Shown here: positions 7,950 to 15,127 of the stretch, one piece after another
Layout of the letters: each line of letters starts with the position of its first letter
How positions within the stretch are numbered: position 1 is the first letter of the stretch
NCBI RefSeq assembly: GCF_001553645.1
Contig: NZ_CP014231.1
Span: 744,001-808,000, forward strand
Direction of reading: 5' to 3'
Origin: Leptotrichia sp. oral taxon 847
GTDB lineage: Bacteria > Fusobacteriota > Fusobacteriia > Fusobacteriales > Leptotrichiaceae
DNA: 64,000 nt
Notes under the pieces: generated by a model
The model's database searches: none
What the model saw: the letters and a program-made list of their open reading frames with translations, nothing else
What the model was told of the DNA's origin: nothing
Program-made: the position numbers and the translations under genes

Positions 7950-8208
7950 AGAACCTTTACTTTTAGCCCAGTCACAATCGCAATTCCAGAACTTGTTCCC
8001 AATCTTTCAGCACCCAATTCAATATATTTTTTCGCAGCTTCAAAGTCTTTTACTCCACCACTTGCCTTAACCAACATACCTCATTTACGTAAACAGAATA
8101 AAATCTATACTTCTTAGCCTCTTCACAGAATTTTTTCACATCTTTTCTCACAGTAATCGCTTTCAAAATTGTATGATCGATAAATTTGTTTATTTCCATT
8201 ATTCCCAT
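7950..8208 (-). pseudogene. deoC: Deoxyribose-phosphate aldolase remnant with internal deletion
   Basis: From 8208 (or 8199) the frame encodes MEINKFIDHTILKA then KKFCEEAKKYRFYSVYVNEV, the N-terminus of DeoC. After about 43 residues it jumps, in another frame, to LVKASGGVKDFEAAKKYIEL, GAERLGTSSGIAIVTG, the DeoC C-terminus containing the conserved KASGG Schiff-base-region motif and the phosphate-binding GTSSG. About 130 central residues are missing, including most of the barrel. DeoC normally cleaves deoxyribose 5-phosphate. The remnant cannot be functional. Confidence 0.85.
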
Positions 8209-8339
8209 TCTGTTATTTTTTTGTTTTTCTATTATATTATATCGGCTTTTTTGGGTTTTAGCAACATTATTTTATATAGCAGAAAATGCTGAAAAATATT
8301 ATTTTTAATCAGTGTTGTTCTTTTCAATTATTCATTTTT

Positions 8340-9557
8340 TTAGCTATCTTCTTTTGTTAAAAATTCTATTAAGTTTACATGCTTTATCCCATTTCTTGAC
8401 ATATCAAATTCATCCATCGACAGCACATATTTTGGATAATTGTCTTTAATGTTTTCTAAAACTGAAAATTCTTTTTCTTTTGTATCTTCTGAGGCTAATA
8501 AATAACTTACTTGAATATATATTATTTTATCATTTTTTTTACAGACAAAATCTATTTCAAGATTATCTACCTTTCCAATTTTTACATTATATCCTCTTCT
8601 CAGCATTTCAAAATACACAATATTTTCCAGCACTTGATTTATATTTTTCTGATTATTTTCCATTATAGCTTCTCTTATCCCATGATCAGCTATATAATAT
8701 TTTTCATTCACATTCAGTATCTTTTTTCCTAATAAATCATTTCTAGCAACTCTATAAATTAAAAATGCCTCTTCATATGCCTTTATATAGTTCAGTATTG
8801 TTTCTGTTGCCACTTTTCTATTTTCACTTTTAAAAAATTTAGAAATTGATGTCGCTGAAAATGTATTTCCAATATTCATAACAATATAATTTAGTATTCT
8901 TTCTAGCAAATCTGTATCTCTAATATTATTTCTCTGCGTAATATCTTTTAATATAATAGAAGCATATAAATCCTGTAAATACTGCATACTTGCTTCATAA
9001 TTATAATCCAAATTATGAAGAAACGGCATTCCTCCAAATTTTATATATTTTTGAAATGCTTCTTTTACTTTTATTTCTTGATTTTTCTCCTGTATAATTT
9101 TAAAAAACTCTTTAAATGAAAACGGATACACAACAAACTCAATATACCTCCCAGCCAGATATGTTGAAAGTTCTCCTGAAAGCAGCTTAGCATTTGAGCC
9201 TGTAATATAAATATCAAATCTAAACTCTTCATCTACCCTCAAAGAGTTCACACAACTTTCCCATTCTTCCACTTCTTGAATCTCATCTAAAAAAATATAG
9301 TAACTCTTATATTTATCATCAACCTTATTTAAAATAAAATCATACAATTTCTCATAATTTTTTAGATTTCTATATTTCAAATTTTCAAAATTAATATGAA
9401 TAAACTGATTTTCATTTATTCCTCTATTTTTCAATTCCTCCATTAAAAGTTTTAACATAACTGATTTTCCACTTCTTCTTATTCCTGTCAAAACTTTTAT
9501 CACATCTTTATCAATAAAAGGTACTATTTTTTTTATATATTCATCTCTTTTTAACAT
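8340..9557 (-). CDS. AAA-family ATPase with DUF4143 domain
   Basis: 405 residues. The N-terminal P-loop ATPase has Walker A GIRRSGKS, Walker B YYIFLDEIQEVEEWE and sensor segment YITGSNAKLLSGELSTYLAG. The C-terminal DUF4143 region contains NLEIDFVCKKNDKIIYIQVS, which resembles a restriction-endonuclease-fold core. This abundant prokaryotic family has no firm function; roles in defence or toxin-antitoxin-like systems have been proposed. The start at 9557 has GAGGTG 6 bp upstream. It stands alone and has an unusual triplet of palindromes in its promoter region. Confidence 0.88.
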   Translation of the reverse strand: MLKRDEYIKKIVPFIDKDVIKVLTGIRRSGKSVMLKLLMEELKNRGINENQFIHINFENLKYRNLKNYEKLYDFILNKVDDKYKSYYIFLDEIQEVEEWESCVNSLRVDEEFRFDIYITGSNAKLLSGELSTYLAGRYIEFVVYPFSFKEFFKIIQEKNQEIKVKEAFQKYIKFGGMPFLHNLDYNYEASMQYLQDLYASIILKDITQRNNIRDTDLLERILNYIVMNIGNTFSATSISKFFKSENRKVATETILNYIKAYEEAFLIYRVARNDLLGKKILNVNEKYYIADHGIREAIMENNQKNINQVLENIVYFEMLRRGYNVKIGKVDNLEIDFVCKKNDKIIYIQVSYLLASEDTKEKEFSVLENIKDNYPKYVLSMDEFDMSRNGIKHVNLIEFLTKEDS

Positions 9558-9574
9558 CTTATCACCTCTTTTCA

Positions 9575-9671
9575 ATTATAACTTACAAAAAATCGAAAAT
9601 CAACATTTTTATTAGTTATATCTTACAAAAATATTTTTTTCTACAATTTTATCAGTTATAACTTAGGTAAA
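9575..9671. repeat. Three TTATAACTTA boxes upstream of the DUF4143 ATPase
   Basis: ATTATAACTTACAAAAA (9575), GTTATATCTTACAAAAA (9614) and GTTATAACTTAGGTAAA (9654) are direct repeats about 40 bp apart, each holding the near-palindrome AGTTATAACT. They occupy the region in which the ATPase promoter must lie, and look like operator iterons spaced four helical turns apart. Confidence 0.6.
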
Positions 9672-9735
9672 TAAATATAAAAATTTAAAAAGATTAGCTT
9701 TCACTTTATACAAAAACTAATCCTTATTTAATCCA

Positions 9736-10011
9736 TTAAAATTCATAATGTGTCCACATACTGATAATATTTATTCTTTTTTCTTCCTCAATAACTTCAT
9801 ATACAAGTCGATGTTGCTTATTAATTCTTCTTGAATAATATCCCCTCAAATCTTTCGTTAAAATTTCATAAGATGGTGGCGTCTGAAAAGGATTTCTCTT
9901 TAGAAGATTTATCAATTTATCTACATTATTTTTTAATGCTGGAAATTGTTTTATTTTCTCCTTGTCTTTATTAGCTTTCTTTAAAATATAAATCTTATAT
10001 TCTTCTACCAT
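9736..10011 (-). CDS. Txe/YoeB-type mRNA interferase toxin
   Basis: 91 residues with the RelE-superfamily fold typical of YoeB: LKKANKDKEKIKQFP, LLKRNPFQTPPSYEILTKDL, GYYSRRINKQHRLVYEV and C-terminal SMWTHYEF. The Arg-rich RRINKQHRLVYEV and terminal His-Tyr match YoeB catalytic elements. YoeB toxins cleave mRNA on the ribosome. The start overlaps the end of the antitoxin gene by 7 bp, the usual translationally coupled arrangement. Confidence 0.92.
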   Translation of the reverse strand: MVEEYKIYILKKANKDKEKIKQFPALKNNVDKLINLLKRNPFQTPPSYEILTKDLRGYYSRRINKQHRLVYEVIEEEKRINIISMWTHYEF

Positions 10012-10244
10012 TCAAAAACCTCATAATCTTCATCAGTAGCATTCTTTGCAGTTTCAATCTTTTCTTTCATATTTGGATCCGATAATAAGTATAAAGTTTC
10101 TAATAAACCGTTATATTCAGCTTCACTAATAATAATCGCATTTCCTTTTTTTGTATTCACGTTAATAACATCATTATAGTCAATCGCTGATTCTAAATAA
10201 GAAAATAAATTTTTTCTCAAATTAGTTGCATTTGTATTTGTCAT
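10005..10244 (-). CDS. Phd/YefM-family antitoxin
   Basis: 79 residues. The N-terminal DNA-binding part reads TNATNLRKNLFSYLESAI and KKGNAIIISEAEYNGLLETL, the YefM signature, and the C-terminal acidic tail (ATDEDYEVFEW) wraps the toxin. The start at 10244 has GGAG 8 bp upstream; an ATG 9 bp earlier would sit almost on that site. It precedes the YoeB-like toxin and overlaps it. It probably autorepresses through the TGTACA pair upstream. Confidence 0.92.
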   Translation of the reverse strand: MTNTNATNLRKNLFSYLESAIDYNDVINVNTKKGNAIIISEAEYNGLLETLYLLSDPNMKEKIETAKNATDEDYEVFEW

Positions 10245-10265
10245 AAAAATCACTCCTTTTACCTA

Positions 10266-10283
10266 TGTACATAATACAGTACA
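10266..10283. promoter_or_regulatory. YefM-type operator, paired TGTACA cores
   Basis: TGTACA at 10266-10271 and AGTACA at 10278-10283 lie 12 bp centre to centre, 22 bp upstream of the antitoxin start. The E. coli yefM-yoeB operator is known to use two TGTACA cores at exactly this spacing, one better than the other. Seen spacing plus known family behaviour make this a strong operator candidate. Confidence 0.8.
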
Positions 10284-10461
10284 TAAATAGAAAAGTCAAG
10301 ATTTTTTTCATATTTTCATGTTTATTTTTTTTGTTGCACTTGATTTGACAAGACATCACCTCTAAATATTTTGTTCAATCTTAATATTTTCTTAATAAAA
10401 AGTTACTAAAATTAAAACAGCTTATGATAACAGCTACATTTTTTAAATTTTAAAAAAAAAT

Positions 10462-10506
10462 AAAACCCAGATAGTTTTATTTTAGTCAATTTATCTGAGT
10501 TTTTTT
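10462..10506 (-). terminator. Intrinsic terminator after the 165-residue secreted protein
   Basis: ACTCAGATA and TATCTGGGT (minus strand) form a 9-bp stem with one G-T wobble or mismatch, followed by a T-rich run. It lies 4 bp downstream of the stop at 10510, and A-runs on the other side would let it act in both directions. Confidence 0.8.
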
Positions 10507-10509
10507 AAA

Positions 10510-11007
10510 TTATTTAGTTTGTATTGGTTGTACTGGCTGTATATTTACATATCCTTCCAGTTGTTTAAATTTATTTGTATTCACAAATTTTTTTCGCATT
10601 TTTTCATAATCTACATCTGTCAATCTCTTAGCTTTTTCTCCATTTGAATATGAGCTTCTCAAAAATATTGCAACTTCAACCATTCCAAAAGCGTTTTTAT
10701 CAGCATCATAATTATCTTTTAGTGCCTTTTTAGAAACTTTAGCGTTTTCAATATCATTTATATAATCATCCACAAGTCGTATCTTATCTCCAGTTTCAAG
10801 ATATTTTTGAGCTTTTTTCATAAAATTTTCCAAGACTTTCGCATATTCTTGACTATTCAGCTCTTTCGAACTGCTTTTTATATTTTTCAACTTAATCGTA
10901 GTTTTTTTGCCATTTTTAAATCTTCTTTGTTTTACTTTTGCATTTCCAACAGAATTTACACACATTACTAACAAAATTGCTAAAATTATTTTTTTACCTT
11001 TTTTCAT
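10510..11007 (-). CDS. Small exported basic protein of unknown function
   Basis: 165 residues. MKKGKKIILAILLVMCVNSV is a signal peptide, followed by a very basic stretch (KVKQRRFKNGKKTTIKLKN) and a helical domain with LENFMKKAQKYLETGDKIRL and VEVAIFLRSSYSNGEKAKRL. The C-terminus is Gln-Pro rich (NIQPVQPIQ). I do not recognise the family. It has its own terminator and lies between the toxin-antitoxin operon and the insertion sequence, so it is probably monocistronic. Confidence 0.65.
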   Translation of the reverse strand: MKKGKKIILAILLVMCVNSVGNAKVKQRRFKNGKKTTIKLKNIKSSSKELNSQEYAKVLENFMKKAQKYLETGDKIRLVDDYINDIENAKVSKKALKDNYDADKNAFGMVEVAIFLRSSYSNGEKAKRLTDVDYEKMRKKFVNTNKFKQLEGYVNIQPVQPIQTK

Positions 11008-11079
11008 TTTGAACTCCTTTTTTACAATTAATAACTATTTTTACAATTGTTAAATTTCTAAATACTTATTTAGTCTGAA

Positions 11080-11237
11080 CCTCTCATGACTGAAGTTGTG
11101 AGGTTCTTAAGTACTATTTAGTTTCTTTTGAATATCTAATATTCAAATACTAGCTAATTTCCTTAAGACTTTAATGGACAAACTCTCCGTTGAGAATATT
11201 TACATCCTGTTGGCTTGGTTCAAAACCAGTTTTTATT
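11080..11237 (-). ncRNA. Probable omega RNA (reRNA) at the tnpB 3' end
   Basis: The about 160 bp after the tnpB stop, before the right-end stem GAACCTC...GAGGTTC, is less AT-rich than its surroundings and contains complementary segments such as GGTTTTGAACC and CTCAACGGAGAG. TnpB proteins are known to use an RNA made from this region as their guide scaffold. The presence of an RNA is inferred from family knowledge; the stems are seen. Confidence 0.6.
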
Positions 11238-12665
11238 TTAAAATCCCATACATTTTAATGTTTTTACATTTCCTTTTTTTATTCTTTCAATTTCTTCTTT
11301 ATGCAATTTAACAAAATTTTTAAATTCTTTTTGTGCTTTTTCTATATTTACTTCTTCTAAATTTTCTTTTACATTCTTTATTAAAAATGCAGAATACAAA
11401 TCTCTTTGTATTTTATTTCCTAATATTTCTACCCATCTTTTTGATAGACTTTTCTTTTCATATTCATTTGTACTATGATTTAGTTGACTAGCTTTTACTT
11501 TAAAAGTATCAATTTTTATTATATTTTTTCCAATATATTCTAATTTTCTATTTATTATTTCAATTAATAATGCAGGTGCTCTATTTGATAAAGATTTTCC
11601 AAATCTCTTTTTCTTTTTAAATTTTCCAGTCTTTTCAGATATTTCAGTTTTCTTGCTTCTTCTCTGTAAACCTTTAAAACTCATATTTTCAACTTTTACT
11701 ATTGTTCCAATTTCTAGTATACTATTCGCTAAAATATTATGAGATTGTTCCCTTTTCTCTGCGATTTTTCTCTGTAAATTTGAAAGTTTTAACTTTGTTT
11801 TTACATATGATTTGCTCTTTTTCCATTTTTCTTTATTTTCTATATTAATAGTACCATCAGCATTGTATTTATTAGGATTGTTTGCTCTTCTCTGTCTATC
11901 TAGTTTTCTTTGTAGCCTTGTTTTTTCTTTTTCATTTATTTCTATATTTTCAGCTAAAATCTTTAATTCTACTTTATTATCACTAACGATTGCTATTGTT
12001 GAAGTTCCTATATCAATTCCAATTTCATTTTCTCCACCGACTTTATGTTTTTTAGGAGGTGTCCCCTCAAAAGTTATTTGAACGTAGTATTTATTTTTTC
12101 CATTTACAACCCTCTTAAGTAATCTACAATACAATAACTTATCTAAAAAACAACTTTGTGCATATTTATCATTATTTTTTATTATTACAGGAATCTTTAA
12201 GCCTAACCAAGATATGCAACAATCTTCTTTAAAAAATCTAAGTCCTGTAATATTACCTTTTTCTCTAACTGAGTAGAAATTTCCATAACTTTTAAAATAT
12301 ACTTTTTTAGCTTTACCATACTTAAATTTTTCATAAGTCGCAAAAGCTCTTTCAGCTAATTCTTGTCCCATTTGTGAACCTATATTTTTTTTAAATTTTT
12401 GAGTCATAGCTTTTACAAATTTATTTAATTCAAATTTAGATATTAGATATTTTTTCTTAAGTTCTTTATATTTTTTAGATTGTTCTTTTTTATCTAATTT
12501 CTTAATTTCTTTATATTCAGAAGAATTTATCATTTTTCTATGTCTTTTAAGAATTTCACTAAGGCAAGAATTATATATCATTCTGGCTATGTTTAGTCTC
12601 TTTTCTAAAATATGTTCTTGCCATAGTTCAGTTTTTAAAGCTAATGTTAATACATAATTCGCCAT
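11238..12665 (-). CDS. tnpB: TnpB RNA-guided endonuclease, zinc-finger-less form
   Basis: 475 residues. The RuvC-like active site is complete: D218 in IGIDIGTS, E326 in VKVENMSFKG and D422 in IQRDLYSAFL. The N-terminal helical part (residues 1-130) and a Lys/Arg-rich bridge (250-310) fit TnpB. The usual CxxC...CxxC zinc ribbon between the last two acidic residues is absent; that place reads KASQLNHSTNEYEKKSLSKR with no Cys. TnpB is known to cut DNA with an omega RNA guide and to keep the element in place after TnpA excision. It starts 12 bp after tnpA. Confidence 0.93.
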   Translation of the reverse strand: MANYVLTLALKTELWQEHILEKRLNIARMIYNSCLSEILKRHRKMINSSEYKEIKKLDKKEQSKKYKELKKKYLISKFELNKFVKAMTQKFKKNIGSQMGQELAERAFATYEKFKYGKAKKVYFKSYGNFYSVREKGNITGLRFFKEDCCISWLGLKIPVIIKNNDKYAQSCFLDKLLYCRLLKRVVNGKNKYYVQITFEGTPPKKHKVGGENEIGIDIGTSTIAIVSDNKVELKILAENIEINEKEKTRLQRKLDRQRRANNPNKYNADGTINIENKEKWKKSKSYVKTKLKLSNLQRKIAEKREQSHNILANSILEIGTIVKVENMSFKGLQRRSKKTEISEKTGKFKKKKRFGKSLSNRAPALLIEIINRKLEYIGKNIIKIDTFKVKASQLNHSTNEYEKKSLSKRWVEILGNKIQRDLYSAFLIKNVKENLEEVNIEKAQKEFKNFVKLHKEEIERIKKGNVKTLKCMGF

Positions 12666-12677
12666 AATTCCTCCTTC

Positions 12678-13079
12678 TCATCTTTCTTTTTGAGTTTGGA
12701 TATATCTTTTTATTTGTTCTTCAGTATTTTCAGAAACAGTTGCAACAAAATAACTAGGGTTCCATAAGTGTCCATTCCATAACTTATTTTTTATCTCAGG
12801 ATGTTTTAAAAAAAGTTTTCTTGCAGAAATTCCTTTGAATATTTTCAAAATATTAGGTATGAAATGTTGAGGACTACACTCAAGTAATATATGAATATGG
12901 TCTAAATTTGTTTCCATTTCTATTATTTTTATATTATTTTCATTAGAAATTTCAATTAATAATTCTTTTAAAGTTTTTTCAATATCATCAATTAATACTT
13001 TTCTTCTATATTTTACAAACCACACTATATGATATTGAATTGAATACACATATCCTCTTCCAAAATTAATATTTATCAT
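12678..13079 (-). CDS. tnpA: IS200/IS605 TnpA, Y1 HUH transposase
   Basis: 133 residues, normal for the family. The HUH motif is H61-I62-H63 in NLDHIHILLE, and the nucleophile is Tyr126 in IKRYIQTQ, so the active site is complete. VWNPSYF-like LWNGHLWNPSYF is also conserved. TnpA cuts and rejoins single-stranded DNA at the element ends during transposition. It is followed by tnpB on the same strand. With both genes intact, the element could still be mobile. Confidence 0.95.
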   Translation of the reverse strand: MININFGRGYVYSIQYHIVWFVKYRRKVLIDDIEKTLKELLIEISNENNIKIIEMETNLDHIHILLECSPQHFIPNILKIFKGISARKLFLKHPEIKNKLWNGHLWNPSYFVATVSENTEEQIKRYIQTQKER

Positions 13080-13330
13080 CTTTTATCACTATTTTTATTA
13101 TACCATATGTATTTAATTATTTCAAAGTCTTTGTAAACAAAAAAATTACTATTCATCTCATTCCTTGCGTTGCGAGTGTTCTGGCATAACTTCATAAACT
13201 ATGACTATTATTACAATTATTGAACAAACTGTTAATTTACTTATATTTAGTATACTATATCTCGTTTTAAAGTTATTTCCACGATACAATACTCTTTAAA
13301 AAAAAATACAAAATTTTCCAAAAAAAGTAG

Positions 13331-13359
13331 TTGAAATTTCTTTATTTTTATGATATACT
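13331..13359 (+). promoter_or_regulatory. Promoter of the tRNA operon
   Basis: TTGAAA (13331-13336), a 17-bp spacer and TATACT (13354-13359) form a near-consensus sigma-70 promoter. The first tRNA begins 17 bp after the -10 element. This is the cleanest consensus promoter I see in the window. Confidence 0.85.
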
Positions 13360-13375
13360 TAATAAGTAATGTGAT

Positions 13376-13451
13376 GGTCGCATAGCTCAGTTGGGAGAGC
13401 ACCTGCCTTACAAGCAGGGGGTCATTGGTTCGAGCCCAATTGTGACCACCA
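13376..13451 (+). tRNA. tRNA-Val (UAC)
   Basis: 76 nt. The acceptor stem GGTCGCA pairs with TGTGACC, the anticodon loop CTTACAA holds TAC, the T-loop is GGTTCGAGCCC and the 3' CCA is encoded. It is the first of three tRNAs in one transcript. Confidence 0.97.
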
Positions 13452-13459
13452 TTTTTTTT

Positions 13460-13536
13460 GGAGGTGTAGCTCAGCTGGTTAGAGTGCTTGCCTGTCACGC
13501 AAGATGTCGCGAGTTCAAATCTCGTCACTTCCGCCA
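13460..13536 (+). tRNA. tRNA-Asp (GUC)
   Basis: 77 nt. GGAGGTG pairs with CACTTCC, the anticodon loop CTGTCAC holds GTC, the T-arm has GAGTTCAAATCTC and CCA is encoded. It is 8 nt after tRNA-Val. Confidence 0.97.
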
Positions 13537-13543
13537 TTTATTT

Positions 13544-13619
13544 GCCCAGATAGCTCAGTCGGTAGAGCAAGGGACTGAAAATCCCTGTGTCCGTGGTTCG
13601 ATTCCGCGTCTGGGCACCA
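13544..13619 (+). tRNA. tRNA-Phe (GAA)
   Basis: 76 nt. GCCCAGA pairs with TCTGGGC, the anticodon loop CTGAAAA holds GAA, the T-loop is GGTTCGATTCC and CCA is encoded. It is 7 nt after tRNA-Asp and last in the operon. Confidence 0.97.
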
Positions 13620-13628
13620 TTATTCATG

Positions 13629-13656
13629 TGATAACGTAGGTTATCATTTTTTTATT
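13629..13656 (+). terminator. Terminator of the tRNA operon
   Basis: TGATAAC-GTAG-GTTATCA is an 8-bp-scale hairpin with a four-base loop, followed by TTTTTTTATTTT. It starts 10 bp after tRNA-Phe. Confidence 0.85.
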
Positions 13657-13773
13657 TTAAACTTTTCTGAAATCACTTAACCAAATGAAATAATGAAATG
13701 AAATTACCCCGAAATCTTTAAAAAATATTCATTTACATTTTTACATAATTCTTAAAAATGTGCTTGTTTAATA

Positions 13774-13814
13774 AAAAATGTATCTTTTGATTTTTTACCA
13801 TCAGATACATTTTT
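13774..13814 (-). terminator. Long-stem terminator downstream of lpxD
   Basis: AAAAATGTATCT and AGATACATTTTT form a perfect 12-bp stem with a 17-base loop, and T-runs occur on both sides. It lies between the tRNA operon and the lpxD stop at 14012. It most likely ends the tamB-bamA-lpxD transcript and can work in both directions. The remaining gap sequence (13657-14011) shows no gene. Confidence 0.75.
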
Positions 13815-14011
13815 AATTTAAATTAACTAAAAGTTTTTATGATTAAGATTACAATTATTTCTACACTAATTCATAAGGAAAAAACGGTTAAAAAATTTTC
13901 TTATTTATTTGGATTATTTCCTGAATCATTTATTATGATTAAAATAATTATAATCCAAATAATTAAGTTTAGGTCCAAGATATCCACCTCTTACTTCAAA
14001 AACAAAAATTT

Positions 14012-15025
14012 TTATTTATTTTCTAATTTTCTTTCCAATTTTTTGACTTTTTTTACTAACTCAGGAACTCTTCCCATAGACATTTTTATTCGTAAATCAT
14101 CTATATGCTCTCTTAGTGGAAATCCCGACATTTGTTTTCCATCTGGCACATTATTTGTAACACCTGATTTTGCAGCAATTACAACATTGTTTCCTATTTT
14201 TAAGTGTCCAGCTACTCCTACTTGACCCGCAAGAATTGTGTTATTTCCAACTTCTACGCTTCCTGAAATTCCCACTTGTGCTATTATAAAACAGTTTGAG
14301 CCTATTATGTCGTTGTGAGCGATGTGAACTAAATTATCAATTTTAGTTCCTTTTTTTATTATTGTATCACCGATCGCCCCTCTATCAACACAAGTATTAG
14401 CCCCTATTTCTACTTCATCTTCCAAGATTACATTTCCAATTTGTTCTATTTTTACATTATTTCCTTTTACTTTTATGTAGCCAAATCCGTCCGAACCAAT
14501 TACTGCTCCTGGCTGAAAAATACATCTTTTACCTATTTTAGAAAACTCTCTAATTGTAACATTTGAATAAACTATTGTCCCGTCACCTATTTCAGTTCCT
14601 TCAAATATGGAAACATTTGGATAAATAACAACATTTTTCCCTATTTTTACATTGTGACCTATATATGTGTTAATATTTGAAACACTTGCAGTTTCGTCTA
14701 TCACTGCTGAATCTTCTATTGCTTTTTCAAAAGATTTTATTTTAGGTTTAAAATAATTTAATAAAATTGGCATTATTTCTCTCGGATTTTCATCTACCAC
14801 AATAAATGTCTTATCTTCTGGCAAATTTGGAATTTTGGGGACTATTAACGCTCCAGCATTACATTTATCAATATTTTTTAACATTTTTTCATCTGCGGCA
14901 AAAGCCAGTTCTTCTCCATTTGCTGCAAAAAAAGGAGCTAGCCTTGTAAATTTTATTTCATTATTTCCGATAATTTTTCCATTTATTAAGTTTGCTATCT
15001 CTTTTATATTATACATCTTTTCCAT
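14012..15025 (-). CDS. lpxD: UDP-3-O-acylglucosamine N-acyltransferase
   Basis: 337 residues. The N-terminal uridine-binding domain (1-100) is followed by a left-handed beta-helix of hexapeptide repeats such as [20 protein letters not shown] and [15 protein letters not shown], then a C-terminal helix. The catalytic His is expected at H237 in [11 protein letters not shown]. LpxD adds the second acyl chain to UDP-glucosamine in lipid A synthesis, on the cytosolic face. It is last in the order tamB-bamA-lpxD; GAGGTG precedes the start. Its presence shows that the cell makes LPS. Confidence 0.96.
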   Translation of the reverse strand: MEKMYNIKEIANLINGKIIGNNEIKFTRLAPFFAANGEELAFAADEKMLKNIDKCNAGALIVPKIPNLPEDKTFIVVDENPREIMPILLNYFKPKIKSFEKAIEDSAVIDETASVSNINTYIGHNVKIGKNVVIYPNVSIFEGTEIGDGTIVYSNVTIREFSKIGKRCIFQPGAVIGSDGFGYIKVKGNNVKIEQIGNVILEDEVEIGANTCVDRGAIGDTIIKKGTKIDNLVHIAHNDIIGSNCFIIAQVGISGSVEVGNNTILAGQVGVAGHLKIGNNVVIAAKSGVTNNVPDGKQMSGFPLREHIDDLRIKMSMGRVPELVKKVKKLERKLENK

Positions 15026-15056
15026 TTTTCACACCTCTTTTTATTTTTAAAAAATT

Positions 15057-15082
15057 AACAGGGAATCCCAAAATCCCCTGTT
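15057..15082 (-). terminator. Hairpin between bamA and lpxD
   Basis: On the minus strand AACAGGG and CCCTGTT pair around a loop containing GATTTTGGGATT, followed by AATTTTTT. It could attenuate transcription between bamA and lpxD or stabilise the upstream message. The T-run is only moderate, so full termination is not certain. Confidence 0.5.
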
Positions 15083-15127
15083 TATAAAATAACTTTGTAT
15101 TTATAATTTTCAACTGTAAATTATATT

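Larger units (their letters stand above)
11050..13210 (-). mobile_element. Complete IS200/IS605-family insertion sequence (tnpA + tnpB)
   Basis: Both element genes are intact and in the same direction (tnpA 12678-13079, tnpB 11238-12665). The 3' side carries the stem GAACCTC/GAGGTTC (11088-11117) expected near the right end, and the 5' side has structured DNA around 13150-13200. These elements have no terminal inverted repeats or target duplications, so the ends given are approximate. The element separates the secreted protein at 10510 from the tRNA operon. Confidence 0.85.

Noticed and set aside
7082-8077. A single 331-residue protein starting MLVKASGGV
   Set aside because: The N-terminal 58 residues are deoC remnant and linker; the true start is the signal-peptide ATG at 7903 with its own ribosome-binding site.
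13247-13639. ORFs on both strands across 13247-13639 (96 and 82 residues)
   Set aside because: They are translations of the three tRNA genes (phrases like LATSCVTGKHSNQLSYTS are a known artefact of tRNA DNA).
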